DNA of 64,000 nucleotides from Chondrus crispus. Lineage: Eukaryota; Rhodophyta; Florideophyceae; Gigartinales; Gigartinaceae. Shown here in pieces: positions 45,478 to 57,600 of the stretch. The stretch is from contig NW_005178519.1 in the NCBI RefSeq assembly GCF_000350225.1, positions 344,714 through 408,713 of the forward strand, in the 5' to 3' direction. The notes under the pieces were generated by a model that was not told where the DNA came from, ran no database searches, and worked only from the letters and a program-made list of their open reading frames with translations. The translations under genes and the position numbers were made by a program. Numbering within the stretch: position 1 is the stretch's first letter; each line of letters starts with the position of its first letter.

Positions 45478-48400
45478 ATGGCTGACCCAGGCGGCCTCAA
45501 AGTTGGCCCGCCAGTTTTCGTTCCGCACCGGCACCTGGAACTTCGATCTCTTGGTAGACGAATGATTCATACGTTCCCTCGATCGAGAGCGCGCACGCTT
45601 TCTTAGGCGTGTCCAAGACGCAACTTTGCAAGGCAGCGCCTTCAAGGCTGTCACCATCGTCGCCTCTGTGGACTTCGATCTTCTCACGTCACTGATCGAC
45701 CTTGATACTTTTCCATCCGTCACAACCATTGATGAACTCTCTGATGGCGTTCTCTTGACCTGGTTGGAAGAACAAGTCGATAATTCTTTCCAGAGCTGCC
45801 CCTTGCAAGACCTCGAAAGCGCGGTCAAGAAATTGGTTCGCATGGAAGTGAATGAACCGGATCCGAAACTCATTGTTCTAGGCCTGGTTGCAGATTATAA
45901 GACGTTCCTTAGACAGAAGAAGTATGAAGAATTGGGCCAACCCTAAGGTGGCCGTCGGCCACATATGCTCTTTGCTTCGCCCCCACGCCCTGAGAAGAAA
46001 GATTGTACACGATCTTTCTTTGCACCAAGCGCCCCTGCGCAAAGATTGGACACGGGTTTTGCCTTCGTCGTAGCGAAAGTGATTGCGTGCGATGAATTCG
46101 TCCCAGTACACGACACTGCTCATGAATCCTCCACGACAACGCCTACTACTCTCGGCAGCAAACGAGTTTATGACAAAGACGGGACCAAGGTCATGAACAG
46201 TACCACCACACCGACTCTATCTGGGACGGCGGCAAAGACAGTGCATCCCCCAGCGAAGCAGTTTTACCGGACCCCACATCATGACAAGCCCACGACCTCC
46301 GGCACCTCGACTACAATTGTGAACATCTCCAGGGAATCGCCTCCCTGCCTAGATGACTTAACATGCGCCGGAGTCAGGCATTTCCACCGCAATTGTACGA
46401 AGACAGCTGAAACCCAGAAACGAGAACTCCTAGACGCATACCACAAGACCAAGTCTGACGGTGCTCTCAGACGCTTCAAAAATCCTTATGCCGAGATAAC
46501 TGCTGCGGGAAACACTGCTACCGAGTCTAGAGGTCGTATACGGTCTAAGCTCATGGGTACAGTGCCCGTGTGAGTTTCCGGCGACTACGGTGCCGACCAC
46601 GCCGCAATCTCTGCGTCCCATCTCACCCAATTGGCGGAGGCTAATTGTTTCGTTCCGCAACTACCTTTACTAAACCTTGTATCCATGGAGCTCGCCGCTT
46701 CAGGGGACGACGCCAATTTCACGATTACGGCCGACCGAAAGGCACGGATGACCACAACTCTCTTGACCCCTGATGGACCATTCACACTGCACAATGTCGA
46801 GTTCCTGGTCTTTCCGGAAGAACTACCAGAGGTTATCCTCTCACGCCCCCTTCTCCAGTCTCTGCCCTTCAATTTAGATGCTCACTTGGCACGTGTGCGG
46901 GATGTGTACCACAACAAGGATTTCTCAACGGTCGGATTTGAAATGGACCCCGACCTGGCTCACTCCAGTCCCGTCCCAGAAGGACGCCTTGCTGGGCTTC
47001 TGTCGGCGCCGATTTTCTCGGACGGACCTGCCGCCTACTTGGATGCACTACCATCAACAGTAAAGTCTTCGAAACCATCGTCCGCCCCTAGTCTGGGTGA
47101 CAACAGCGTTGATGTGGGTACCCATACCACGGCCGATGTCGCTCCACACTTGCCGCTCATGGTGGCTGAAGCTCTCGAGCAAGGTCTCCTGCAGGAGCAA
47201 GAACCGCACCTCTCCCACCTTCTCTTTAGATACGCTGACATATTCCGGACGAAGCTGGGTTCCGATCCTCCATGCAACATTCCCCCCATGCAAACCCGCC
47301 TCGCCCCCACTCCGTTCCAGTCAGAGTCAAGCCGAGACGTTACTCGGAACAGCAATCATTTTCATTACAAACAAAGGTCAAAGAATTGCCGGACTGGGGT
47401 CTCATCCGCCGAAATCCGTCAACCGCATGGGCGTCTGCTCCTCTTGTCGTCCCTAAGTCCGGCCCTGAAAAATGGCGTTTCACGACGAATTTGCGTCCGG
47501 TGAACAAAGTAACAGTCCCGCATGTCTGGCCCATGCCGGACCTTGAGTCGGTCACGGCCCGCCTCGCCGGGCAACAGTGCTTCGCGACCATAGACTTGTG
47601 TCATGGCTATTGGCAACTCCCACTCCACGAATATTCCCAGGAGTGCCAAAGTTCTACAACACCGGATGGAATCTACAGTCCCACCAGAATCATACACGGC
47701 CAACGAAGCGCCGTGGCATTCTGCCAGAGCTCCGTGCAGCTGCTCTGAGAGACAATTGCGCAATCCATACTCCTGTGGTCGGACGACATGCTTCTGTACG
47801 GAACAGACGCTACCTCCCTTCTGCAGATCCTTCCTAAGTTCTTCGAAATCTGTCATAGTTCCGGTCTAAAGCTGCATACGAAGAAATGCAGGCATTTTCT
47901 CTCGGAGGTGAAATGGTGCGGAAGGGTAATCAATGGAAAAGGGGTCCGACTGGACCTTTCCCGCTTTGAGGCGCTCCTAAACATGACACCGCATTCTGCA
48001 GAGGATGCACTGCAGCTGTTTTTGTGCACCGCACCCTGGGTGCGTTCCTGTATTCTGCAGTCCACGACAGTTACTGCCCCACTCTCACCGCTTCTGGAGA
48101 AGGTATACAAGCACGCCGATAAGCGCACCAAGCGTGCAGTTGCGAAAATCCTGCTGGAATCTGTGGCGTGGAGTGATGTCCATCTTCGCGCATTCGACTC
48201 TACTAAGTCCGCTCTAGCCAATGCCGTTCGCCTCTCCCATCCTCAGCCGGACAAAATTCTGTGTCGGTTCACGGACGCGAGCGAGCAGCACTGGTCCGGG
48301 AGTCTTACACAAATTCCGGCCTAGGATTTGTCATCTCCTTTCGCGGAATAGCACTACGCCCCCATGGCATTTCCCTTGGGGGTCATTTTCGGGCTCCAGT

Positions 48401-51400
48401 ACGCACTGGTCTACTCCTGAAAAGGAAGCTTCTGCTATCATAAATAGCGTCGAACGCCTGGATTATCTTCTTCCCCGTCCTCGGGGTTTACGTTTTTACG
48501 GACCACAGTAACTTGGTTTTCATTTACCACTCAAACAAGCACTGTAAGCCCTCAAGTCCAACTCACTGGAAAACGTGAGGCGATGGGGTATGCTTCTGTC
48601 CAACTTCGAGTGCAAGATTGTTCACATAAGTGGCGAGGACAATTGCTGGGCCAATTTGCTCTCTCGCTGGGGCTTCGCCCGCTCTCATCCAGCGGCTGGC
48701 GAAGTCGGTCATCTTCGCTTAGCAGCTCTACTTAAGGCTCCGCTCGTCACGAGCTCGGGGACGGTCCCCGACCGCGACGCGGGATTTCCGTGGCCTACCC
48801 GTAACGATATAATCTTATCCCAACAGAGGACTGCCCCGCCCTCGGCCGCTCGGGCGAACACCTCTTTCGATGGGTTGCTCCAATTGCGACAGGAGTTGTA
48901 TGGATGCCACTCCGTGGCGTCTCCCTCCAGTTGCGCATCTGCGCAATCGGGCATTACGGCCGTGGTGGCCACTGTGGCATAATTGCCGACGACTACTGTA
49001 TATATTAGATTACAATTGGATCTAATGGTGAAAGGTACGAACCTTACAGCGTGCGCGCGCGCATATCTTATAGCGCGCCAGCACACGTGTACAACACGTG
49101 TGCTGTCAGGCCGATGGCTGACAGTGTTACAGTGCAGGACGACCCGCACTGATACAGTAGCACGGTACTGTACTGTTAAAGAATCCCCGGACATAGGGAG
49201 GTGATTCGGGACACAGTAGTGGTTTGGGGAGCTCAAGGATGGTTTCGACGGAGGGAAAGCGGTGGCACGTTTATTCAGCACAAGTGCTGGCTCTTCGCTG
49301 CCTCTCTTCCTTTGTTATCGCTGCATCTATCATGCTTAAGTACGTATCGCATCGCCCCTATCGCCTACACTGTGCATTGCGCTCTGTCGCTTTTGCATTA
49401 CGCCGTCTCGCTGCAGTGCTCTTCGTCCATGCTGCGTTGCATGTCGCTGGATGCTTTGGTTCGTATCTTATCGCTGTGCTGCGCAATGCATTCTCGCATT
49501 CAGGTCACCTCATCCCACGTGATGAGCTTTGTTTGCTTGTAAACTTACGCTCCTTGCTTACCGCCATTGCTGAATATTCTTTAGTATTTCAGCATTCATA
49601 TTTGCCCCGCTCCTTCGTTTCTTGCGTCGCGTCCGTTCCGCTCGCAGTGTTCCCTCCACTTCCTTTGTCCGATTTGCTGCATCTCGCCGTCGCATAATTG
49701 CTGAAGGTGTAGTGACGTATTGCTAACTAGATCCGATTTTAATGATCTAATCCATTTGCATTTCCACAACTGTAGTATGACAACTTCGAGGTGTATATTA
49801 AATACGGAGAGAGGCGCCGGCGGGGGAGGGACCAAGGTAGCTTGGTCACGGTCCACCACCGCCGTGTAATCCTTCAGCTTACTCTAATTATCGCAACACC
49901 TCTGCGCGCGCGTTTTAGTTAGGAACCGGCACGGGTCGGGTCGCGCCGGCACGAGAGGTAGCCGGGATCCGCCTCCGCCCGTCTGCGCTGGTACGTCACC
50001 CAGCGCTGCTCCGGGGAGTCGAGGCGTCAATCCGCTCGCGCGTGCGCACGACCTACTGCGACCAGCTCTACCACAGTGCTACCGGGCTCGTGCCCGGTTC
50101 CGTGAGCAGGAGTCCCCCGTCTTCCGCCGATCCTAGCCGTCGGACTGTTACCTACACCCCTCCGCCGCGGGGGGTGTTTATGCTACAGCCACCGAAGGCC
50201 CACTGCCACGGCCCAGGCTGTCAAAACCATTTTCATCTGGGACCGTATCGACGCGGACTTCGCCCAATTCTGTCGCACCTGCCTACATTGTGCGCTAACG
50301 TCGAGGGGCACTCGCACTCCGAGGCCTCTGGGCCACGCCATGCATTCGGACTGACCCAACGAGCTCATCCATTTCGATTTCTTGTACCTAAGCCCAAGCA
50401 CACAGGAGTTGCAATACGTCATGATTATCAAGGATGACGCATCCCTATACACTTGGTTGAAGCCTTCGCCCAATCCTACGCCCGAGGGGCCGTCTCCGCT
50501 CTACTTCAGTGGTTTTCCGCTTTGGGTGTCGTCCCTACCTGGATCTCAGATCAGGGCACTCACTTCCAAAATAAGCTCATACACTCCTTGAATCGAGCTC
50601 TACACGCTCATCACCACTTCACAGTGACTTACTGTCCTAAATCTAACGGCACTGTCGAGCGCGTTTGCGGAGAAGTTTTGCGGTGTTGCAGGGCCCTTTT
50701 TTTGGAGTTCAGGATATCCCCCACTCAATAGCCACACGTAATTCATCTTGTGCAGTCAGTGATCCACTTCACACCTCGCGGGAACCTGGTAAATCGCGCT
50801 CCTGCCACAGTTTTCTCTGGTCTATCAGCTGACAACCCGATGAGGCTCATCGTCCTCCCAGACAGACCACAGCTTACGTCGTTTCAAGCAGGACGCGCAC
50901 TAAAGCTCATGAACACAGAGCGACTGCCCAAGGTTCTGGACGACCTACATAAGGACGTTTCTGAACGCCGTAGCAAGCATCGGGATGCTGCAAGCCGGCA
51001 ACATAACGAGAAAACAGGCGTAAAGCATGCAACATTTATGGTAGGGGATTTTTACTCATGGCTCACACCAATCCCATGGCAGGTTCCAAACTGAAGGTCA
51101 AATGGGTGGGACCGCAGCGTGTCTCCCGCATTGAGTCTGGATGGGACTTTGAGTTCCAAGATCTGGTGAAGCCGTTTGTTCTTAGTCCACGCAAATCGTC
51201 TTAAGTTTATGCTCACCCTCAGCTTGACGTCACTCCGGAACTCTTGGAAACGATCGACCACAATGACCCTCACTACAATGTCGTCGATGCCTTCCTCGAC
51301 TTTCGCTATAATCGTTCAACCCGCCATTTCGAGTTGAAAGCAAAGTGGCGGGGTTTTGCTGATGAGCTTCCGACCTGGGAACCCCTTTCGACAATGATCG

Positions 51401-51507
51401 AGGACGTTCCAGACATGGTCCCGACCTTTCTAGACTCATTTCCGAAACAAGATGTCGTACAGCGTGCTTGCGACCGGCTGTCGTGCTCTCGGGAAAGAGG
51501 AGTGTAG
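45478..51507 (+). pseudogene. Gypsy-2 gag-pol, broken
   Basis: ATG at 45478. Gag pieces (ESAVKKLVRMEVNEPDPKLI; NPKVAVGHICSLLRPHALRR, parallel to Gypsy-1) alternate between two frames. A zinc-knuckle-like CLDDLTCAGVRHFHRNC lies at 46350. Protease-like DYGADHAAISASHLTQL is at 46580. Reverse transcriptase: RFTTNLRPVNKVTVPHVWPM, ATIDLCHGYWQLPL (47590), active site SDDMLLYG (47782). RNase H: RFTDASEQHW (48265). Integrase HHCC is split by the 48997-50187 insert and resumes IWDRIDADFAQFCRTCLHCAL (50235). Core blocks WISDQGTHFQNKL and NGTVERVCGEVLRC (50540-50680). Chromodomain YNVVDAFLDFRYNRSTRHFE...WRGFADELPTWEPLS in 51244-51507. Confidence 0.88.
48997..50187. mobile_element. 1.2-kb insertion of unknown type in the Gypsy-2 integrase
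   Basis: Integrase sequence stops after GHCGIIADDY (48996) and resumes at 50188. The insert runs from TGTATATATTAG to TTTATGCTACA, has an inverted repeat at 49079-49105 (CAGCACACGTGT) and no coding motif. CTAC occurs at both junctions, but the exact borders are uncertain. Confidence 0.5.
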
Positions 51508-51740
51508 CAGCCTGCTGTCTGCTGCCATTTTGGGGTCCACGTTTGGAATTTGGCTATTGCAAAATTCGGTACCTACCAGCCCCCTAGGGCTCTATCCCCG
51601 GGACTGATAGGGTACCCGTCTTAATATAAGAGATAGAGACCTAGTGCAACTCAGTAAGAGAAAGGCATCAGCCTCTCCTTTTTTCTCATCTGAGCAGGAG
51701 CCCTTGCAGGGGCCCAGAGATCACTCCGCGAGTGCTAGCA
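51503..51740 (+). repeat. Gypsy-2 3' LTR
   Basis: From TGTAGCAGCCTGCTGTC to GAGTGCTAGCA, preceded by the purine tract GGGAAAGAGGAG. Confidence 0.9.
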
Positions 51741-52466
51741 ACACGCCCTATTGCGTTGCCCTTATGCCCCGGACAGACCGACAGTGTGTGGTAAAAGGAA
51801 GATGTGAAGTGCAGAGCGATTTCCGAACCCAACTCGCCTCCACCACTAAATTCTTCCTCGATTCGATTTCGATAGAGAGATGACATTGTCACCTTTCCCC
51901 CTCGCTCCTCAACCAGTCCCTTTCTTTTTTATTCTTTATTCTACAATGCTCAATTACATGCTCAACAACACGTTGAACGGCCTGTTCAAAGTCCTGTTAA
52001 ACGATCTGTTCGACACCACGTGATGCAATTCCGTATTACGTTCCGTATTACGCACATGTTATGCATTTAATGATACAAGTCACAGACAACTCTTTGTATT
52101 ACTCTCAATCAGCTTGGCCGGCTCGACTCAGTCGTCAATGTATTGTGGAAGTGCATTTGATACACAAATATCTTGTCTCCTTCCTGATAATGGCACTTGC
52201 ATTTACTACACATTGTAAGCCATACTCCCAAAGCAGACAGTCTGTACTTGTTTCATATTCAAGCTCGGTTGACTCAATTCCTTTCCAATTTTTATTCCCT
52301 CTGCACCGTCCTTCTCAACTACCAAGCCTGGCAGAAGACTTTCTCATTCTTCCCTGCCTCCTCTCTCAAACACATTCCTTCTCTTTCGCACCACCTCACA
52401 GCCCTATCCATCGGCATCCACATCCACCCTCCCTCAAACCCTCATCCTCTTCCCTGCTGCCCAATC
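51741..52466. other. Upstream region of the AA15-like gene
   Basis: No gene. The last 150 bp are pyrimidine-rich (CT and CCA runs) up to the ATG at 52467, a common look for a 5' UTR. No clear TATA box. Confidence 0.4.
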
Positions 52467-54083
52467 ATGTCGGTCGGCAGCGCACTCTACCTCGTTGCGG
52501 GGTTTGCCCTTGCGTCCATGTTGCTCCGCCATCCTCATGGTCACGCCCTCCTCGCCGTTCCGAACCAACGCGGTGCCCTGGCTACCTCTAAATTTGCCAA
52601 GGGCATCAATGAATCGGCGGCGAGGGATCCTTTTGCCCATTTTCCGGCGGGCGAAAAGGCCGCAGTTTCTGGGATTGCCGTTGCTTCCCAGGTGAAGGCG
52701 GCGGGAAAGAAGGGCTGGAATTCGTTTCTACCGCTGGAAAAGGATTTCGTATGGAGGGCCGGTGTCTGCGGGGATCAGAAAGGGGCCCGGCAGGATCACT
52801 TGCGCGGGGGGAAATACTACTTCGGTGGTAAGGTCGTGCAGACGCACGTGCAGGGTGGCATCTTGGCGGCGCAGGTGAACCTGGTTTCCAACCATGGGTG
52901 GTTCTTCGAGTTCCACGTATGTGACGTCTCGAAGTGCGGGGGCGAAATCTCGGAGCAGTGCTTTCGGAGCGGCCATTGTCAACAGCTGCAGCGGGAACCG
53001 AACGCGATCTGCGACGATGGTCGCAGCCGGGCATGCGCACCGATTGACCCGCAGTACCCCGGTCGATGGTACTTGCCTTGCTCGCCGTTCGACCCCGACA
53101 CGATGCACGGGCGGCAGTACCTCGGCGGGAATAAGATGTTGTATCGCCTTCCAAGCCACTTGCATTGCGAGCATTGCGTTCTGCAGTGGTTTTGGACAAC
53201 ATCTAGCAGGTGTAATCCGCCGGGCATGGTTGAATACTTCACCGGGGGACAAGGGCCTCGCTGGGGGAAGTGCAAGGGGCAGGGAGGAGCTGAGGGTGGA
53301 GTGAACGTACGGCGCCAGGTTTGCAATCGGGATAACTTCCCACAGGAGTATCTGCAGTGTGCAGATATTTCTATTCTACGACGGTCTACCGGCGCCATTG
53401 GACCAACCCCGCACACGCCTCTAGTGGGGGGGAACCCAGGTCCGAGCCCGTCGTGGAGCCCGATTGCAACTGGCCCCGCTCTTCCAGTGACGGATTTGGA
53501 GGACATCCACGGGGAGCATGGAAGCAACGCCGGCGCTTCGCACTCCCACGGCGACCAAGACCTTGCGCTCAGTGCGCCGCCGGTCCCGGAAGCTCAAAGT
53601 ACGGGACCAGAAGGGTGGGGCGTTGATGTCGAAACTAGCAATCCACTTGAGCTAGACGACGCAACGCCACACCACACCACCGATGCAACCCCGGACCCTT
53701 CCCACACGCCTCGTCCGTCGCGTCCCTCTCCGATACCCAAGTTGGCCATTCCGCCTGGGTACCCGGAAGGCGTGTACGGACATGGGTCCAGTCACATGGG
53801 GATGGGCTCGCGACGGGTTGCTGTCGTGGCACAGCGTCGAGGGTTTTGGGAATCGCATCGGTGGGCTTCAGGCGAGCACGCGAGGAGAAGCCGGGAGGGG
53901 AAGGCGAACCGCGGGGAGCTGCCGGAAGCGGAGACCGGGCAAGTGCATGGTTTACTCTATCCGCCCGGTCATTCGAAGCTCAAAGAAATCCGGCATCTAC
54001 TGGAACGGGATGGTTTGCCATGGGCAAGGGCCGAACTTGATAGAAGGGAGAAGGAAGCGGAGAAGTCTACTGGTGGAAGTTGA
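52467..54083 (+). CDS. Secreted lytic polysaccharide monooxygenase-like protein (AA15 / chitin-binding type-4 fold)
   Basis: 538 residues, no intron. Residues 5-20 (SALYLVAGFALASMLL) form a signal peptide core. Cleavage before His26 (HALLAVPNQRGALA) would expose the N-terminal His of a copper histidine brace, as in HGRL..PPSR starts of known AA15 proteins. The second His lies in SNHGWFFEF (His143). The fold's cysteine-rich end follows: YRLPSHLHCEHCVLQWFW (about 226-243), W.KC, then FPQEYLQCADISI (about 291-303). Such enzymes cleave chitin or cellulose oxidatively outside the cell. From about 310 on is a Pro/Ser/Gly-rich tail and then a basic-acidic end, longer than usual for the family. I chose this ATG rather than 52197 because the signal peptide starts here. 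Family fairly sure, substrate unknown. Confidence 0.8.
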   Translation: MSVGSALYLVAGFALASMLLRHPHGHALLAVPNQRGALATSKFAKGINESAARDPFAHFPAGEKAAVSGIAVASQVKAAGKKGWNSFLPLEKDFVWRAGVCGDQKGARQDHLRGGKYYFGGKVVQTHVQGGILAAQVNLVSNHGWFFEFHVCDVSKCGGEISEQCFRSGHCQQLQREPNAICDDGRSRACAPIDPQYPGRWYLPCSPFDPDTMHGRQYLGGNKMLYRLPSHLHCEHCVLQWFWTTSSRCNPPGMVEYFTGGQGPRWGKCKGQGGAEGGVNVRRQVCNRDNFPQEYLQCADISILRRSTGAIGPTPHTPLVGGNPGPSPSWSPIATGPALPVTDLEDIHGEHGSNAGASHSHGDQDLALSAPPVPEAQSTGPEGWGVDVETSNPLELDDATPHHTTDATPDPSHTPRPSRPSPIPKLAIPPGYPEGVYGHGSSHMGMGSRRVAVVAQRRGFWESHRWASGEHARRSREGKANRGELPEAETGQVHGLLYPPGHSKLKEIRHLLERDGLPWARAELDRREKEAEKSTGGS

Positions 54084-54666
54084 AGAAAGAGCGTTTTAAT
54101 GTATAGTGCACGTCTCGTCTAACTAGTATCTGTTTGTTTGGTATGTATAAAGAAATGTATTTCATCAAAGCTTCATCGGGAGACGCTTGGTTGCCACAAC
54201 AAGCTGTTTCACTCACAGAACAAGAAAACAGGTAGCGGTGATGAAGTGGCACATCACCAAAGAGTGCTGAGGCTGTGGCTCGCTCACAGGAAGGAACTTT
54301 CCCTTCGTCATGCCACAGTCGTGCGTGCAAACCATCAGTAACCCACAACTTTTCGCGTCTCGTAAAGATTATTGTCTTGCATCTTCTTCATATCCCTAGC
54401 ATCTCTATGGATCAGTACACTGATCCTTCAGCAATTTTGGGTTTTCCCAGATTTTGGCCTATGGATCAGTATACTGATCTATAGACCCGACTTGAGGAGT
54501 GTTTTGAGCACCCCATAAGGGTCCCTTACAGTTTGCTTCATAGATTAAAGCCGTTGTCGACCGAAAGAGCTCATTACCCCGAGTCATTCAAGTTTTCAAA
54601 AATCAAAATCGGCAAAGTGGAAGCAAAAGGACGCCCACTTCCTTACACAAGAGGCTTAAGACGACC
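54084..54666. other. Intergenic with a pair of 18-bp palindromes
   Basis: No gene. It contains GGATCAGTACACTGATCC at 54409 and GGATCAGTATACTGATCT at 54463. Confidence 0.45.
54409..54480. repeat. Two copies of the palindrome GGATCAGTATACTGATCC (left pair)
   Basis: Copies at 54409-54426 (one base changed) and 54463-54480 (one base changed), 36 bp apart. The same palindrome recurs at 58852 and 59057, on the other side of the transposase remnant. Confidence 0.88.
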
Positions 54667-57600
54667 ATGTCAACCGTTCTTCCTACATCACCGCAGCCCG
54701 AGGGCGACAACAGGGTTCGCAGCGAGAGGGCTCACGGCCGTGGGAGGGCCCGAGCCCGTGGAAGAGTCTGAGGGCGCGGAAGAGGAGGAGTTCGCAGGGC
54801 AGCGCAGAGCTCGCGTGGGAATTCAGCGGCTGTGCAAGGCTGGCGGATAAGTAGTCAAGGTGCGGCCCTGGGTGTCGTTACCGAGGCCTTCTTCGCGGAG
54901 GAAGTGGTTGGGGAGCGGGCGAGGTTGTTTTGGACGTCTGCAATCGCGAAGATGCGGGAGGCACGGCATGTACGAGATTTGACGGCAAGCAGAGGAAGCT
55001 TTGTCACTTTATTTGTTGACGACGTACTAAACAAATGCATGCAATGGACTAATGAACACATTGTACTTCATGATCTCCCAGTTGAAAGACTTAAGCTATG
55101 GGACATGTACCGGTTTCTTTCCGTGGTGTTGCTGTCGCATACAACAGGGCTTAGTCTACAGAAGTCCATTGAAATCTTGAACTGTTTGGTTAAGACGCAC
55201 CTTTCTTTGGAGAGAATACGTTTTATTGTTAACAACATCAAGGCATACTCTGTGATGGGCCGTGGTACCACTGAAGAGAGCTCTTGGAACACCCAGAGGG
55301 ACCAAACAGTACAAATGAGTGGGTTTGAACGGGCCGCATTTCAACTGTCATGTAGAATGTTTTTAATTCGCCTTACACGACCTTAACGCTCGATGATGAC
55401 TTGTACGGGACAAGGGCGAGCGATAATCAGGTCAAAAAAACATCTAACCGAAAGGCTGAGAAAGAGGGACACTGTGCTGACGCTCTGGCAGATCCCTTCT
55501 CGCGGCTAACGATATTTGTACGATTTCGCCGCCGAGGCCAATCGCAGGCTTCTAGTGTGGATGAGCTGCTATCGATGGTTCTTAAGGACCAGGGATCTCA
55601 AAGTCACCATGGGGTAATTGTGACAGCCGACAGAGGCTATGGAAAGTTGTCGCTGCTCCGTAGTTTGCTCGGGCATGAAATTGGATCCCTCTTCGTAATG
55701 CCGGAGCACCTCTTGCACTGTCACCCTTTCGTCGGTAAGTCTTTCCTGCAGATTGGGCGTTTTGATCAGGAGGAGGACGAGGGGGTCGATATTGGGGGGA
55801 TGATGTGGATGGTGATGGCGGGGAGTTAGAAGTTGATGAAGATGTACCAGTAGATGGAGTACAGCAAAACGTGCCAAGAGTTACCCCAATTGCAACCGCC
55901 AACTTCACATCTGACCGGCCGAGGAGCTTTATAATTGACGACTCTGTAGACCAGGCCCCTGCGGCGTTCTGCGCCACTAAGCTTCTCAAGGCCACAGGAC
56001 CAGACGCACCGCCCAGGCAGAGGGTTTCAGCTGTGGCTATTCGAGAAAGAGGCACAACTAGTTTAGCAAAGTTCTGCGCTTTGCTCACAACCTGCCTTCA
56101 TCTATGGCTAAGTCAATAGCCACATGCAAAAGCCACATGGGTTGCGTCACCACCGCCGGAGGCCTGCGGGTCGCTCCTTTTTGGAGCGTGGGCCAACAGA
56201 ATCTCACCACGGGCATGGCCTCTTGAGAATGACTCCTCAACCAAGAGCGCTGTTTCAAGGGAGGTCATGAAGCATTGCCAGGTTCCAACGATCGGACAAC
56301 GTTGCGCGGACCGGTTCGTCATGAGGCAGTTTAGAGTGACAGGAACGCTCGCTGGTCGTTTTATCATGTGAGACAGTGCCGTGCGGCAGCTTCTTGGGCT
56401 CGACGTTTGTACTACAGAAGCCCCGCGACCCCAACAGTTGCTCCGCCGATGCACCGAATCGTGGTTTAGTGGATCGCGATCGACTGAAGCGATGATGAGG
56501 GGAACTGCAAACGAGAAGGCTGCTTTCTTAGCGCTGGAGGCAAAGCCCTTTTGTAAAGGGTTTATTCGAACTTGGAATGGTAGCGCGTAAGGAGGAGTCA
56601 TGGCTTGCGTGCTCCGCGGACGGAGTCGCAATAATTGACCACATAGTGCTGGGACTGGATGGCTTAACAGAGAGCAACGCATTAGGGGCATCTTGGCCAG
56701 TGTTGAAATCAAGTCAAGTGTTGCCTCCAGCTCGCTGGACCGGGCGGTGGGGATTGCATCAGCGGATCCCATTACATGCGAGGTTGGCGACGCAACCTTT
56801 CGTCAGTACATACTTGAGATTCACATGGGCCAAGTTATAAAACAAATACTGGTGCTACGTGTTTGTCTTGCAGTGTATGTATCAGGGTCTGAGACTGGTC
56901 TTTTACACGTAGTCATCGTGCGGGCGCCGGAGAACGTGTTAAGGGCTTTGGAGATGGCCCTTGCACCAAAGACAAGAGCTCTGACCAGCTGGGCTCATGG
57001 ACCTTCTGATGGCGATCTGGTCCCTCCAAATTTTGCGGATGCTCAAACAAAACGTCTATTAGAGCACAAACTTTCGTTCTGGAAGGTCATCAACGAAGAT
57101 GTAAAGGAGAGAGGGCCGATGCCTCCTATCAAGGTTTTCAAGCACAGAATACAGAGTCTGTATTCCAAGACTAAGGGGGGTGTTGATGGAACCGCCCAAG
57201 CGCGCTGTTATGCGCTCCTCGACATCATCTCTCCGCTGGGAACAGAAGCTGGTTATTCAAACGCTTAAAAACCTAGCCGTGAGTGCATTTACGTCATACC
57301 GACTGCAGTGCAAGGCTCACATTCTGGAGTCGCGAGACGTTTTTGGTAGCATGAAGAGATTTAGAGACTCCCTCAACTCTGTCCAGTCTCTTGCTGAATT
57401 TATCTACGATGTATCAGGCGAGCTTCTTCAACGTGCTGATAGATTGCAGGTCGCGTCAGCAGTTCCAGATGTGATGAACTCACCTACAGGGAGCATTAAC
57501 AAAGCAGCTGTGTCACGGCTGAGCTCACTAGCCAAGTCAAGAAAGAGGCGGCGGTGGATTTTCTTTAATGGACAAGACGGTATCAAGCTTAGGATGGGAT

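Larger units (their letters stand above)
45199..51740 (+). mobile_element. Gypsy-2 chromodomain LTR retrotransposon
   Basis: Two 238-bp LTRs (45199-45436 and 51503-51740) flank a Gypsy-order gag-pol ending in a chromodomain. ACACG follows the 3' LTR directly (51741-51745) and is also found at 45192-45196, two bases left of the 5' LTR; this is a likely target duplication. A 1.2-kb insert splits the integrase. Confidence 0.9.

Noticed and set aside
56113-56772. 219-codon minus-strand frame
   Set aside because: It lies opposite the decayed transposase and shows no motif of its own.
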